From Bacillota bacterium (GTDB lineage: Bacteria > Bacillota > Clostridia > Christensenellales > Aristaeellaceae), in contig JAEWSC010000095.1 in assembly GCA_023398575.1 (NCBI GenBank), forward strand, positions 1 through 64,000: a DNA stretch of 64,000 bases. The letters are read 5' to 3'. Positions 16,174 to 26,267 of this stretch are shown here, piece by piece. A program made the position numbers and the translations under genes. The notes beneath the pieces are model-generated. The model was given only the letters and a program-made list of their open reading frames with translations, did not search any database and was not told where the DNA came from. Numbering within the stretch: the first letter of the stretch is position 1; every line of letters begins with the position of its first letter.

Positions 16174-18222
16174 ATGAGACGCTATTATTATGCCGATGTC
16201 ATTCATGATTTTTTGTTGAAGGAACCATACACCATCTTTGGTGAGTTAACAGCCCACGATGCTTTTGCGGCAGATGACCTGCAAAAGAATACCTGGATAG
16301 CAGAAATTGAAATCTTAAAGCGTGAGCTGGCAGGTATGCCGGAGGGCCACATTCTCTTTGAGTATACCATTCCGCGCATCGGCGACAGAATCGACGCCAT
16401 CTTGCTTTATTGTGGCATTGTATTTCTGTTGGAATTCAAGGTGGGCGAAACCGCTTATACCAAAGCGGCCATGGAGCAGGTGCTGGATTATGCGCTGGAC
16501 TTGCGCTGCTTTCACAAAGAAAGCCACAGTAAGCTGCTTGTACCAATTTTGATTGCTACGCAGGCGCCCTCTGTCCCTTCACAGATAGAGCTGGTGGACT
16601 TAGCTATGCTGGCTCCGCTGAAGTGCAATAAAAGCAATCTCGGTAAAACCATCGCGGCCATTGCCCAAAGCTATGGCCGAACGCCATTTTCCGTACAATC
16701 CTGGATTGATTCTGCGTACATGCCGACGCCGACTATTATTGAAGCGGCTCGCGCGCTATATCGTGGCCACAGGGTGGAGGATATCACCAGAAGAGACGCC
16801 GGCGCAATCAATCTGAGCCAGACGGCGGACGCAATTAATCGGATTATAGATCATAGCAAGGCAAACCGCCGCAAATCCATCTGCTTCGTCACCGGCGTGC
16901 CTGGTGCGGGCAAAACGCTTGCCGGGCTCAATTTGTCTGTGGAGCGGCAGCGGATTGATGAAAGCGAGCACGCAGTCTTTCTATCCGGCAACTTTCCGCT
17001 GGTCGCGGTGCTGCAAGAGGCGCTGGCTAGGGATAAATGCCGGCAAAGCGGTATAACAAAGACAGCGGCCCTTCGCCAGGTGAAGGACTTTATACAAATC
17101 ATTCACCACTTTCGGGATGATGCCATTGCAACAAGCGCTGCGCCATACGAAAAGGTGGCTATTTTTGATGAAGCGCAGAGGGCTTGGACCCAGGAACAGC
17201 TTGCGCGCTTTATGAAGGAAAAGAAGGGGATTATTGATTTTCCCCAATCGGAGCCGGAATTTCTGATCAGCATTATGGATCGGCATACCGACTGGGCGGC
17301 TATTGTTTGCTTGGTTGGCGGCGGACAGGAAATCAATACCGGGGAAGCAGGTTTATCTGAGTGGTTTGCAACCCTTGAAAGAAGCTTTTCCAACTGGGAT
17401 GTTTATCTGTCGGATAAAATTACAGATGCGGAGTATGCAGGCGGCGTGCCAAATGCTGGGCAAATAGCTAACCTGCACGTTGAGCCGGATTTGCATTTAT
17501 CGGTATCCCTCCGCTCTTTCCGCAGTGAAAAGGTATCGGCGTTTGTCAAGGTGTTGTTGGATGGAAAGAAAGCAGAAGCGCAGGCATTATACGAATCGTT
17601 CATGAATGTTTATCCCATTGTTCTCACGCGGGACCTTGATTTGGCCAAAGTCTGGATACGCAGTAAGGCGAAGGGGTCGCAGCGGTACGGGATTACAGCC
17701 ACTTCCGGCTCCAACCGCTTAAGAGCCTATGGCGTTTGGGTGCAAAGCAAGATTGATCCGCCAACCTGGTTTCTAAATGGCAATGATGATGTGCGTTCTT
17801 CCTACTACATGGAGGAAACGGCTACGGAGTTTGATATTCAGGGGCTTGAACTGGATTACAGTATCATCTGTTGGGATGCCAACCTTCGTTTTGATGGCAA
17901 CGATTTTGAATACTACCATTTTCGCGGCAACCGTTGGGAGCATATCAATCACCCCGTCAGGGCTCAGTACTTAAAAAATGCTTACCGGGTGCTTTTGACC
18001 CGCGCCCGCCAGGGGTTTGTGATCTTCGTTCCTGAGGGTGATCCGGCAGACCCAACTCGTGATCCGGCTTTCTATCAAGGGGTTTATTCTTATTTGCGGG
18101 ACATTGGAATTCCGCAAATCGATACTGGCAATGCTGGCGAATTCTCTTTTGTTAAGGCACAGCAAAATGAGCAAAGTGCACTTACAAATGACAAAGCGGA
18201 GCAAATAGGTCTGCTTAATTAA
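16174..18222 (+). CDS. DUF2075 helicase with N-terminal PD-(D/E)XK-like nuclease; Nhi-like
   Basis: A 682-residue protein. The N-terminal 200 residues contain RIDAILLY followed by FLLEFK: Asp74, then Glu87-x-Lys89, the D...ExK arrangement of PD-(D/E)XK nucleases. The rest is a superfamily 1-like ATPase of the DUF2075 type: Walker A TGVPGAGKT (about 240-248), Walker B FDEAQ (Asp332), a VGGGQEIN sensor motif (about 380) and a motif VI-like YRVLLTRARQG (about 608). Nuclease plus DUF2075 in one chain is the layout of Nhi, a single-gene anti-phage enzyme described in staphylococci. Similarity to Nhi itself is inferred from architecture and not aligned. It stands alone with a strong promoter. A DNA repair role is the main alternative. 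Confidence 0.7.
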   Translation: MRRYYYADVIHDFLLKEPYTIFGELTAHDAFAADDLQKNTWIAEIEILKRELAGMPEGHILFEYTIPRIGDRIDAILLYCGIVFLLEFKVGETAYTKAAMEQVLDYALDLRCFHKESHSKLLVPILIATQAPSVPSQIELVDLAMLAPLKCNKSNLGKTIAAIAQSYGRTPFSVQSWIDSAYMPTPTIIEAARALYRGHRVEDITRRDAGAINLSQTADAINRIIDHSKANRRKSICFVTGVPGAGKTLAGLNLSVERQRIDESEHAVFLSGNFPLVAVLQEALARDKCRQSGITKTAALRQVKDFIQIIHHFRDDAIATSAAPYEKVAIFDEAQRAWTQEQLARFMKEKKGIIDFPQSEPEFLISIMDRHTDWAAIVCLVGGGQEINTGEAGLSEWFATLERSFSNWDVYLSDKITDAEYAGGVPNAGQIANLHVEPDLHLSVSLRSFRSEKVSAFVKVLLDGKKAEAQALYESFMNVYPIVLTRDLDLAKVWIRSKAKGSQRYGITATSGSNRLRAYGVWVQSKIDPPTWFLNGNDDVRSSYYMEETATEFDIQGLELDYSIICWDANLRFDGNDFEYYHFRGNRWEHINHPVRAQYLKNAYRVLLTRARQGFVIFVPEGDPADPTRDPAFYQGVYSYLRDIGIPQIDTGNAGEFSFVKAQQNEQSALTNDKAEQIGLLN

Positions 18223-18282
18223 CTTTTATAGAGCGGGGCCAGCATAATCTCCTTGACAGTGTGTGTTATATGTTGGGTATGC

Positions 18283-18825
18283 TTATATAAAGAAGAACGC
18301 TGCAAAAACGGCCGCAGCAATTCCGCCGATGATGTTTGCAATCATATCAAAATCAGTATCACGAAGGCCGCGCTGCATCTTTTTCTTTGATTTTGTGTCA
18401 TGAAGAAATTCTATCACCTCGTAGACCATGCTCAAGGCAATTCCCAGCGAAGCCACAAATATCGCCTGGAAGAAAGCAGACCCCCCTGGACTGGTGAATT
18501 TGGATAGGGTGAGATAGGAAAGAAGCGCGGTAGAGAAGGTACCAAATCCATGAAGGTAACGGTCAAATGTTTTTGAACGGTTATACAAATCTAGATAGAA
18601 TCCAATAAACGTATGGGCGAATATCGTTATCAAATAAAATATCAGTACAATGTATGGAATGCTGATATTGCATAGATAAAGCATAAGCAAAAAGAAAAGA
18701 TACAACACAGGCGGAATCGCGGCCTGTGCCACAAGCTTTTTCTCATTCTTCTTGAACAACTGAACAACAGCATATGATTCTGCAACACAAAACACGGCAA
18801 GGAGTAAAAGAAACAGGATGACCAT
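18283..18825 (-). CDS. Integral membrane protein, DUF2238/YjdF-like
   Basis: A 180-residue protein with five or six hydrophobic segments. Between segments it has FDRYLHGFGTF and, near the C-terminus, RDTDFDMIANIIGG; the spaced acidic residues followed by a Gly-Gly helix resemble the YjdF/VanZ-like DUF2238 family. GGAGGG lies before the ATG at 18825. The function of the family is unknown. It is convergent with the nuclease-helicase gene, 60 bases apart, with no clear terminator between. Confidence 0.55.
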   Translation of the reverse strand: MVILFLLLLAVFCVAESYAVVQLFKKNEKKLVAQAAIPPVLYLFFLLMLYLCNISIPYIVLIFYLITIFAHTFIGFYLDLYNRSKTFDRYLHGFGTFSTALLSYLTLSKFTSPGGSAFFQAIFVASLGIALSMVYEVIEFLHDTKSKKKMQRGLRDTDFDMIANIIGGIAAAVFAAFFFI

Positions 18826-19142
18826 TTCAAACCCTCCAATTTCTGGATGGCGTAGTTTGTGAGGAAAACATGTGGACTATGCTTTATCCTGCCGTTGTAG
18901 ATACCGCCTGTATATCATCAAATCTGATTCATCCGTCGGCAAGAGGCGGTTGATGATCATCATGCCAATTATTATGATCAACGGGCTCCTGTAATCCGCA
19001 GGCGCCCGTTGATTGTTTTACTGCTGAGCATGATTTGGAGTTATTGGCTTCCGGGCGTTGCCCAGGCTTTTTTGAAGATGATGCAGAGCTTTCACAAGGC
19101 GTTATCAGTAAAGCCGGCGGCAATTACTTGGCTATTGTTGTA
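18826..19142. other. Intergenic region with one strong hairpin
   Basis: About 317 bases without a supportable gene. ATCAACGGGC (18977-18986) pairs perfectly with GCCCGTTGAT (19004-19013), followed by TGTTTTA, and may end transcription on the plus strand. One plus frame here encodes a hydrophobic stretch (IRRRPLIVLLLSMIWSYWL) ending before 19142, but it has no start with a ribosome site, so I do not call it. Confidence 0.5.
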
Positions 19143-19331
19143 TTAGTCGACTGCAATTACAGAAACCGGGCAGCCTTCCTGTGCTTCAATGGCGCTATCT
19201 TCCGCGTCTTTTGGAATGCTGTCCACATACACCTCCGCCAATCCGTCGTCTGCCATGCGAAAAACCTCAGGGCAGGTAGATGCACACAGTTCGCAGCCAA
19301 TGCACCCTTCCCGGTTGATGGTAGCTTTCAT
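19143..19331 (-). CDS. Single-cluster 4Fe-4S ferredoxin
   Basis: A 62-residue electron carrier. CIGCELCASTCPEVF gives the CxxCxxCxxxCP pattern of one 4Fe-4S cluster; near the C-terminus only EGCPV remains, with the second cluster absent, as in monocluster clostridial and Desulfovibrio-type ferredoxins. I prefer the second ATG (19331) because AGGAGG ends seven bases before it, whereas the first ATG (19337) touches the site. The acidic middle region is typical. The partner enzyme is not adjacent. Confidence 0.88.
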   Translation of the reverse strand: MKATINREGCIGCELCASTCPEVFRMADDGLAEVYVDSIPKDAEDSAIEAQEGCPVSVIAVD

Positions 19332-19490
19332 ACCCATACCTCCTTTTTATTCCCACATTATTTAACCATGCATTTGGGTATGCGTCTGTTGCATTTGCAA
19401 CATAGCCTACATTATTTTGGCTGATTCCATAAGTATCTATACGCGACAAATCGGGCTGATACAATTAGCATTGACCTTGTAAATAATAGC

Positions 19491-19522
19491 ATCAAAGTCT
19501 GATGCTTATAACAGACTTTGAT
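19491..19522. other. 11-bp dyad upstream of the V-ATPase promoter
   Basis: ATCAAAGTCTG (19491-19501) pairs exactly with CAGACTTTGAT (19512-19522) around ten bases. It lies between the divergent ferredoxin and ATPase transcription units, about 70 bases before the ATPase -35 box. It could be a regulator site; there is no T-tract for a terminator. Confidence 0.45.
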
Positions 19523-19593
19523 AGCTCACTTTTGTTGATGCGCACATGGGTTTACAAAGACATCGACAATCTTTAAACAACCCTACGGATGTG

Positions 19594-19622
19594 TTGACCT
19601 TCTTGAAATTATTGCTTATAAT
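19594..19622 (+). promoter_or_regulatory. Promoter of the V-ATPase operon
   Basis: TTGACC (19594-19599), a 17-base spacer and TATAAT (19617-19622). Transcription should begin near 19629, giving a leader of about 180 bases before the first gene. The rest of the 477-base gap between the ferredoxin and the ATPase contains only the dyad at 19491 and the leader hairpins. Confidence 0.8.
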
Positions 19623-19688
19623 GTTCGGGTAAGTATGCAAGCAAGCTGATTTCCAAACGGACAGCGGCTATATTGGCTGCATCTAGCG

Positions 19689-19735
19689 TTGATCTTGGGG
19701 AATAAGAGATCAAAATGGTGATCTCTGCTTTTTTT
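19689..19735 (+). promoter_or_regulatory. Leader attenuator: antiterminator and terminator hairpins
   Basis: AGAGATCA (19705-19712) pairs with TGATCTCT (19719-19726), and seven Ts follow two bases later (19729-19735): an intrinsic terminator inside the 5' leader. The same bases 19707-19713 (AGATCAA) can instead pair with TTGATCT at 19689-19695, which would break the terminator. Mutually exclusive pairing of this kind is the hallmark of attenuation or of a riboswitch expression platform. The sensing element would have to lie in about 19629-19690 (or be a protein or peptide); I do not recognise its class. Confidence 0.65.
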
Positions 19736-19808
19736 GTGTTATGAGTTAGACGCCGTGGATGAAAAATAACCGGCAATAGAAAATGTGAATGTGTGAAAGC
19801 AGGTGCTG

Positions 19809-20135
19809 ATGTTGACAATTGAGTTACTAACCCAAATTCGCCAGGCGGAGCAGGCGGCCGAAAAAATGCGGCAAGATGCATCTTATCAAGCGCGCGAGAT
19901 CCTGAGCGGAATGGAAGAAGCGTTGGCAGCGCAGCAGCGGCAGAGTGCTGTTGAGCTGCGCGGCATGACTCAGAGCATACTTGAGGAAGCTCGGGTCAAG
20001 ACAGAGAAAGAAATTGAGCAGCTTGGCGTTAAAAACGACAAGGAAAACGCCTCTTTATGTGAAAGTGCTCAGAAAAAGCTTGAGCAAGCCGCTCAACGGA
20101 TCGTTGAAAGGATTGTTAACGATGGCCATTGTTGA
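19809..20135 (+). CDS. ntpF: V-type ATPase peripheral stalk subunit (NtpF/AtpH-like)
   Basis: A 108-residue, almost wholly coiled-coil protein (heptads about 10-100) with AEQAAEKM near the start and repeated Lys/Glu/Gln. It is the partner of subunit E in the peripheral stalk. The ATG at 19809 has AGCAGG upstream; a GTG two codons earlier (19803) is possible. It is the first gene of the operon in ntpF-I-K-E-C-G-A-B-D order and overlaps ntpI by 14 bases. The identity rests on position and coiled-coil character more than on motifs. Confidence 0.8.
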   Translation: MLTIELLTQIRQAEQAAEKMRQDASYQAREILSGMEEALAAQQRQSAVELRGMTQSILEEARVKTEKEIEQLGVKNDKENASLCESAQKKLEQAAQRIVERIVNDGHC

Positions 20136-22047
20136 AATGCAGAAAATCGCGCTTCTGGCCGTATTAGATGACCGGGATCGTATTCTGCGAACGATTCAGC
20201 GTCTTGGTGTAAGCGAGATCCGGGAGATCGAAATGGAAGGTGCGGATGACTATCGAAGATCATCCAACAAGCAAACGCCAGAGCTTGAGAAGAAGCTAGG
20301 CGGCCTTCAGTGGACGATCGGCCAGTTAAATAAGTTTGCCGTAGTGAAAAAAGGTTTTTTGGCAGGCTTTGCCGGCAAAGATAACGTTCCTGGTGAGGAA
20401 ATCGCCAGGGTTCTTCAGCGAGAACAGGAGCTGCAAAAAATCGTTGAACAGGCGGAAGACATTGAGCGGCGCAAGGGGCAGACCCACACCCAAGAAGCGC
20501 GCCTGCTTGCCACAAGGGAGCAGCTTCTGCCATGGGAGAACCTTGATGTTCCGCTGGAGTTAATCACAAAATCACACAAAACCAGTTTTTCGCTGATTAC
20601 CATGCCGATAAAACAACTGCAGAGCTTTGAAGGCGAGATTGCCAATTTGGGTGGCATGGCCACGACACAACTGATTTCCACAGACCGCAGTACGGCCTAT
20701 CTGCTATTGGTCAGTCACCAAAGCGTTTCGCAGGAGGTATCGCAGGCACTGAAAAATGCCGATGCGGCAAAGGCGTCTCTTCCGGCGAATCAGGGAACCG
20801 TTTCTGAAAATATGCGTCTGCTTGCACAGCAGCTCAAAGAAAATGAAGAGCTGCGTGACCGCATCGCCCAGGAATTGCAGGAGTTAGCTGTCAGCCTGAA
20901 TGATCTAAAAATACTGCATGACATATACCAGGCCAAGAGTATGCGCGAGAAAGCCGTTGAGCGCTTGCTGCATACAGAAAAAGCCTTCTATATGGAAGGG
21001 TGGGTTCCGCATAATCAAGCGCCTCTGCTTAAGGAAAAGCTGAAAGAGGCTTCGCCTACGTGTTCGATTGAGATAAAAGATCCTGATCATGACGAAAAAC
21101 CTCCGACGCTTTTGCGAAATGGTCCGGTTACTACACAGTTTGAAGGCGTTGTGGATGGCTTTTCGCTGCCCGATCCCAAAGGTCTTGATCCTACTTTCAT
21201 CATGATGCCGTTCTTTGCGTGTTTCTTCGGTATGATGGTTTCCGACGCGGGTTACGGCCTTGTGCTGGCAATACTGATTCCATTGATTATTCATTTGGTA
21301 AAGCCCAAGAGCGGCGGTCGCCGGCTAATGTGGGTATTGGCAATCGGAGGCATCTTTACGGTGCTGTGGGGCTTTTTGCTCAATACCTGGTTTGGCACCA
21401 GCCCTTGGCCGGTCTTTCTCAACCCAATGGAGCAGCCACTGGAAATGATGGCGTTATGTCTTGGGCTCGGCGTAGTTCATTTGTTTACTGCCATGGGCGT
21501 TGGAGCGTATATGAACATCAAGCGCGGCAAGCTGGTTGCAGCCTTGGTTGATCAGTTTTCCTGGCTGGCGCTGTTATGCGGCCTTGGGTTGATGATACTG
21601 CCGCCTGTTGCGATGCTGGGTAAGATCATGGCAGTGGTTGGATTTCTGGCCATCCTGTTCTTTGGCGGAAGGGACAAGCCAACCTTCTTTAAACGAATTA
21701 TGAGCGGCCTGGGTAAGCTCTACGGCGTTTCTAGTTGGCTGGGCGATATTCTAAGCTATTCCCGTCTTTTCGGTATGGGTCTGGCTACTGGCGTCATCGG
21801 CATGGTTATCAACATGCTGGCCGGTATGGTCATGGGGGCTGGCCCAATCGGTATCTTCTTTGGCATATTGGTATTGATAGGTGGTCATTCTTTCAATATG
21901 GCTATCAATGTGTTGGGTGCGTACGTTCATGCCTGCAGACTCCAGTACATTGAGTTTTTTAATAAATTCTATGAAGATGGCGGTATTCCGTTTAAGCCGT
22001 TGCGCGGCGAGACCAGGTATGTAAACCTTTCGCAGAGCGATACATAA
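20122..22047 (+). CDS. ntpI: V-type ATPase subunit I
   Basis: A 641-residue membrane subunit that forms the ion half-channels next to the proteolipid ring. The N-terminal half is soluble and coiled-coil (about 1-330). The C-terminal half has about eight membrane helices, starting after MMPFFACFFGMMVSDAGYGL and including SWLGDILSYSRLFGMGLATG, which carries the essential Arg, and GHSFNMAINVLGAYVHACRL. All are hallmarks of this subunit. The ATG at 20122 has GAAAGGA upstream and lies inside the end of ntpF. The length is normal. Confidence 0.95.
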   Translation: MAIVEMQKIALLAVLDDRDRILRTIQRLGVSEIREIEMEGADDYRRSSNKQTPELEKKLGGLQWTIGQLNKFAVVKKGFLAGFAGKDNVPGEEIARVLQREQELQKIVEQAEDIERRKGQTHTQEARLLATREQLLPWENLDVPLELITKSHKTSFSLITMPIKQLQSFEGEIANLGGMATTQLISTDRSTAYLLLVSHQSVSQEVSQALKNADAAKASLPANQGTVSENMRLLAQQLKENEELRDRIAQELQELAVSLNDLKILHDIYQAKSMREKAVERLLHTEKAFYMEGWVPHNQAPLLKEKLKEASPTCSIEIKDPDHDEKPPTLLRNGPVTTQFEGVVDGFSLPDPKGLDPTFIMMPFFACFFGMMVSDAGYGLVLAILIPLIIHLVKPKSGGRRLMWVLAIGGIFTVLWGFLLNTWFGTSPWPVFLNPMEQPLEMMALCLGLGVVHLFTAMGVGAYMNIKRGKLVAALVDQFSWLALLCGLGLMILPPVAMLGKIMAVVGFLAILFFGGRDKPTFFKRIMSGLGKLYGVSSWLGDILSYSRLFGMGLATGVIGMVINMLAGMVMGAGPIGIFFGILVLIGGHSFNMAINVLGAYVHACRLQYIEFFNKFYEDGGIPFKPLRGETRYVNLSQSDT

Positions 22048-22557
<510 letters not shown>

Positions 22558-22572
22558 TTTGAGGGTGTAATG

Positions 22573-23169
22573 ATGAATATCGACGCCATTCTGGAAAAAA
22601 TCGCTGAAGACGCGCGGCTTGATACAGAATCAATTGTTCAAGCCGCTCGTAAAAAGGCGGGCGTGATGCAGACAGCTTTTGAGGATTCTCAAAAGCAAAG
22701 GTTGGCATCCGCAACGGAGCAAGCGCATAAAGACGCGGTGCAGCAGCGGGACCGAATGCTGCGTATGGCCGGCCTGGAGGCGCGCAAACAGCTTCTGGAA
22801 TTAAAGCGTGCGCAAATCGATCAGGCGTTTGAGTTGGCGCTGAAAAAAATGTTATCCATGCCTAAGGAACAGGCACAGGCGTTTCACCTAAAACTTCTGG
22901 TCAACAGTGCACAGGGGAATGAAACCTTGATCATTGCTAAAGAAGATGCGGGTCTGTTTGACGATGCGTTTATGGAGCGTGTAAATCAGGCGCTTATAAA
23001 TGCCAGCAAGCCTGGCACATTGAGTGTTTCAAAGGAGTATCGTCCGCTTCGGGGTGGTTTTGTGCTGCTTCATAGCGGCATGGAAGCGAATTGCAGCTAT
23101 GATTCGCTCCTTCGCGCAGCCCGAAATCAAATGGAAGGGGAAATCGCTTCCATTCTGTTTCCGGCGTAA
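22573..23169 (+). CDS. ntpE: V-type ATPase subunit E
   Basis: A 198-residue peripheral stalk subunit: a long N-terminal coiled coil (about 5-95) of the IDAILEKIAEDARLDTESIV type followed by a small globular alpha/beta head that contacts A3B3. Of two adjacent ATGs (22570 and 22573), the second has better spacing from GAGGG. It follows ntpK by 15 bases. The length is normal for the family. Confidence 0.9.
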   Translation: MNIDAILEKIAEDARLDTESIVQAARKKAGVMQTAFEDSQKQRLASATEQAHKDAVQQRDRMLRMAGLEARKQLLELKRAQIDQAFELALKKMLSMPKEQAQAFHLKLLVNSAQGNETLIIAKEDAGLFDDAFMERVNQALINASKPGTLSVSKEYRPLRGGFVLLHSGMEANCSYDSLLRAARNQMEGEIASILFPA

Positions 23170-23195
23170 AGGCCATGTGTGAAGGAGGAATCAGT

Positions 23196-24167
23196 TTGCC
23201 ACAACAAAGCAATGCATATGCCGTTGGGCGGGTAAGCGTTCTTTTGCGGGAGAGGCTGGATGCGGCAGGCCGGGAACGGCTTTTGTCTGCCAGCTCACTG
23301 CAGGATGCGCTTCGTGCGCTGCAGGATATGGGTTTTAGCGATCAGGCGGAAGATTATGAGCATGCTGCATCCGTGCATGTGCGCAAAGCGTATGCTTTTG
23401 TTCGCGAGGTATCGCCAGATCCACGCATAACCGATTGTTTTTTGATTCGATTCGACATTCATAATCTGAAAATGCTTTTGAAGGCCCGTTGCCTTTCACA
23501 AATGGCGCAGCACCTTTCGTCCAGCGGCTTATACCCTATCGAGCAGCTGCGACACGCGGTAGAAGAAAGGCGATATGCCTTTTTGCCGCAAGCGATCCGG
23601 CATGCGATGGAAGCATTGGAAAGCCGTTTAGCAGTTCATGAGGATCCGCTGGATATTGACGTCAGCCTGGACAAGGCAATGTTTCAATGGATAGCTGACA
23701 GTATGCTTAAGATCGCAGAACCGTGTGTAAAGGCATATTTTGCTGCGAAGGCGGACATTCAGTGTGCCATTATGCTGCTGCGCGTGATGCGTATGGGCAA
23801 GGGCAGTGCGTATTTTCGCCAGTTCTTGCTACCCGGCGGTACAATCGGTGAAGAGGAATGGATAGATGCGTTTGAGCAGCCTCAGCGCTTGCCTACACTT
23901 TTGTCCCGTTATGGTGTAAAAGTTGTTGCGGCAGTGCGGTCTGCAGTGGAGGGAAGTTCCCTGCCTGCTGTAGAAAAGGCAATGGACGACTATCTTTTGA
24001 ACTTGTATACAAATGACCGCAAAAACCCGGAATCCATTGAACCTTTGATCGCCTATCTCTTGCTCAGGGAGCGTGAGGCAGCGGCGATACGTCTCATCCT
24101 GGCGGGCAAGGCCAATGGCTTTACACCAGAGGCCGTACGGGAAAGGCTGCGTGAAATGTATGCCTGA
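23196..24167 (+). CDS. ntpC: V-type ATPase subunit C (d-type)
   Basis: A 323-residue funnel-shaped protein that couples the central rotor to the proteolipid ring. I start it at TTG (23196) because AGGAGG ends seven bases before, while the upstream ATG at 23175 lies before that site. NAYAVGRVSVL at the start and the FDIHNLKMLLKAR segment near residue 88 are typical. The end overlaps the start of ntpG by eight bases. Confidence 0.9.
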   Translation: MPQQSNAYAVGRVSVLLRERLDAAGRERLLSASSLQDALRALQDMGFSDQAEDYEHAASVHVRKAYAFVREVSPDPRITDCFLIRFDIHNLKMLLKARCLSQMAQHLSSSGLYPIEQLRHAVEERRYAFLPQAIRHAMEALESRLAVHEDPLDIDVSLDKAMFQWIADSMLKIAEPCVKAYFAAKADIQCAIMLLRVMRMGKGSAYFRQFLLPGGTIGEEEWIDAFEQPQRLPTLLSRYGVKVVAAVRSAVEGSSLPAVEKAMDDYLLNLYTNDRKNPESIEPLIAYLLLREREAAAIRLILAGKANGFTPEAVRERLREMYA

Positions 24168-24492
24168 TATAGCAAAAATGGGCGCGGTAGGTGAGCGTGA
24201 TGCTGTTCTTGCTTTCAAGGCAATGGGCATGGAAGTCATACCAGCTGACACAGCGGAAGAGGCTGCCGCGGCTGTGAAAAAACTGGCGAAACTTGGTGCT
24301 GCCGTGATATTTGTTACAGAGCAGGCGGCGGCCATGATTGCGGAAACCATAGAGCGCTATCAAGCGGAACCATATCCGGCCATCATTCCAATACCGGGAA
24401 GCCGCGGTTCTGTTGGCATAGGCATGCAGCGCTTAAAGGAAAACGTAGAAAAAGCGCTGGGCGCTGACATTTTATTTCAGAAAGAAGGCTAA
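24160..24492 (+). CDS. ntpG: V-type ATPase subunit F (NtpG)
   Basis: A 110-residue central-stalk protein with a Rossmann-like fold. [20 protein letters not shown] near the start, VIFVTEQAA in the middle and [17 protein letters not shown] at the end are family signatures. The ATG at 24160 lies in the end of ntpC; translation is probably coupled, since no strong ribosome site is visible. An in-frame ATG at 24178 would remove only six residues. It is followed six bases later by ntpA. Confidence 0.92.
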   Translation: MPDIAKMGAVGERDAVLAFKAMGMEVIPADTAEEAAAAVKKLAKLGAAVIFVTEQAAAMIAETIERYQAEPYPAIIPIPGSRGSVGIGMQRLKENVEKALGADILFQKEG

Positions 24493-24497
24493 GCACT

Positions 24498-26264
24498 ATG
24501 CCAGAGGGAACGATCGTCAAGGTTGCAGGCCCTTTGATCGTGGCCAGCAACATGGCGGATGCGCGCATGTATGACGTGGTGCGCGTTTCGAATAAGCGGC
24601 TTGTAGGCGAGATCATCGAATTGCGCGGGGATCTTGCTTCTATTCAGGTATACGAGGAAACTTCCGGTCTTCGCCCGGGAGAGCCTGTGCTATCTGCCGG
24701 TATGCCGCTGTCCGTGGAACTGGGACCGGGTCTCATCGAATCGATTTTTGATGGTATACAGCGGCCATTGGATAAGATACGCGCAATAGCGGGTGAGCGT
24801 ATTACACGTGGCACGGATGTGCCCTCGCTGGATCGTGATCGCGTATGGGCCTTTGAGCCCAAGGTTCTTGTTGGCGAGACTGTATCTGCCGGGGATATCC
24901 TTGGTATCGTTCAGGAAACTGCTGTCGTAGAGCATCGTGTGATGGTCCCTTATGGTCTATCCGGCGAAGTGGTTTCTATTCATAACGGCGCAGCCAAGGT
25001 GACGGATCCTGTTTGCGTTTTACGCAAGCAGGATGGCACTGAGGTTTCGCTGACCATGATGCAGCGCTGGCCGGTGCGTAAAGGCCGTCCCTATCAGGAA
25101 AAGCTCGCTCCCACTGCGCCGATGGTAACGGGGCAGCGCGTTATTGATACCTTTTTCCCTGTTGCCAGCGGTGGCGTGGCGGCAGTGCCAGGTCCCTTTG
25201 GCTCAGGCAAGACAGTGGTGCAGCATCAGCTGGCCAAATGGGCTGACGCCGACATCATTGTGTATGTTGGCTGCGGCGAGCGCGGCAACGAAATGACCGA
25301 CGTACTCATGGAGTTTCCGGAGCTGTTTGACCCGCGCACAGGTGAATCACTTATGAAGCGGACTGTGCTGATTGCCAATACCTCCGACATGCCGGTGGCA
25401 GCACGCGAAGCTTCTATCTACACAGGCATCACCATTGCGGAGTATTTCCGTGATATGGGGTATAAGGTTGCCATTATGGCTGACTCCACCTCACGCTGGG
25501 CAGAGGCACTGCGCGAAATGTCAGGCCGGTTAGAGGAAATGCCGGGCGAGGAAGGATATCCTGCGTACTTGGGTTCTCGTATTGCAGAGTTCTACGAGCG
25601 TGCCGGTTTGGTGCGCTGCTTAAGCCGCGACGGCCGCTGCGGCAGCATTACGGCAATCGGGGCTGTATCACCTCCAGGCGGTGATATTTCAGAGCCTGTA
25701 TCTCAGGCTACGCTTCGTATTGTCAAAGTATTCTGGGGCCTTTCGGCACAATTGGCTTACAAGCGCCACTTCCCGGCCATTGACTGGCTTTTGTCCTATT
25801 CGTTGTACATTGACCGTCTTGGCTCATGGTTCTCGGATAACGTTGCTCCTGACTGGCTGGAGCTGCGCGGCGCGGCCATGCGCGTTCTGCAGGAAGAAGC
25901 CGAATTGGATGAAATCGTGCGCCTTGTAGGTATTGATGCGCTTTCTTGGAAGGACAGGCTGACCTTGGAGGCTGCTCGCTCTATCCGCGAGGATTATTTG
26001 CATCAAAACGCGTTTGACGATGTGGATACCTATACGTCCATGAACAAACAGTACCGCATGCTGCACCTGATTCTGATGTTCCTGACCCAGGGGCGTCAAG
26101 CATTGGATGCCGGCGTTGAGTTATCTAAAATCATCGGCCTTTCTGTCCGCGAAAAGATCGGCCGCGCGAAGTATATCCCGGAGAGCGAAATGAACCGGTT
26201 TGATGAGATCGAAAGTGAATTGCTCACCCGGATGGCCGCGCTTTCTGAGGAAGGGGGACGGTAA
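24498..26264 (+). CDS. ntpA: V-type ATPase catalytic subunit A
   Basis: A 588-residue catalytic subunit. It has the N-terminal barrel ([15 protein letters not shown]), the extra bulge domain of A/V enzymes (about 110-190), the P-loop [11 protein letters not shown] (about 232), the [11 protein letters not shown] motif, the [13 protein letters not shown] segment and a helical C-terminus. The catalytic Glu lies in the GERGNE region. Length and motifs are normal, so the enzyme should hydrolyse or make ATP. Confidence 0.97.
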   Translation: MPEGTIVKVAGPLIVASNMADARMYDVVRVSNKRLVGEIIELRGDLASIQVYEETSGLRPGEPVLSAGMPLSVELGPGLIESIFDGIQRPLDKIRAIAGERITRGTDVPSLDRDRVWAFEPKVLVGETVSAGDILGIVQETAVVEHRVMVPYGLSGEVVSIHNGAAKVTDPVCVLRKQDGTEVSLTMMQRWPVRKGRPYQEKLAPTAPMVTGQRVIDTFFPVASGGVAAVPGPFGSGKTVVQHQLAKWADADIIVYVGCGERGNEMTDVLMEFPELFDPRTGESLMKRTVLIANTSDMPVAAREASIYTGITIAEYFRDMGYKVAIMADSTSRWAEALREMSGRLEEMPGEEGYPAYLGSRIAEFYERAGLVRCLSRDGRCGSITAIGAVSPPGGDISEPVSQATLRIVKVFWGLSAQLAYKRHFPAIDWLLSYSLYIDRLGSWFSDNVAPDWLELRGAAMRVLQEEAELDEIVRLVGIDALSWKDRLTLEAARSIREDYLHQNAFDDVDTYTSMNKQYRMLHLILMFLTQGRQALDAGVELSKIIGLSVREKIGRAKYIPESEMNRFDEIESELLTRMAALSEEGGR

Positions 26265-26267
26265 GGG

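Noticed and set aside
18841..19142. Possible small hydrophobic gene on the plus strand ending near 19142
   Set aside because: A hydrophobic stretch is visible, but no start codon with a ribosome site and no recognisable family.
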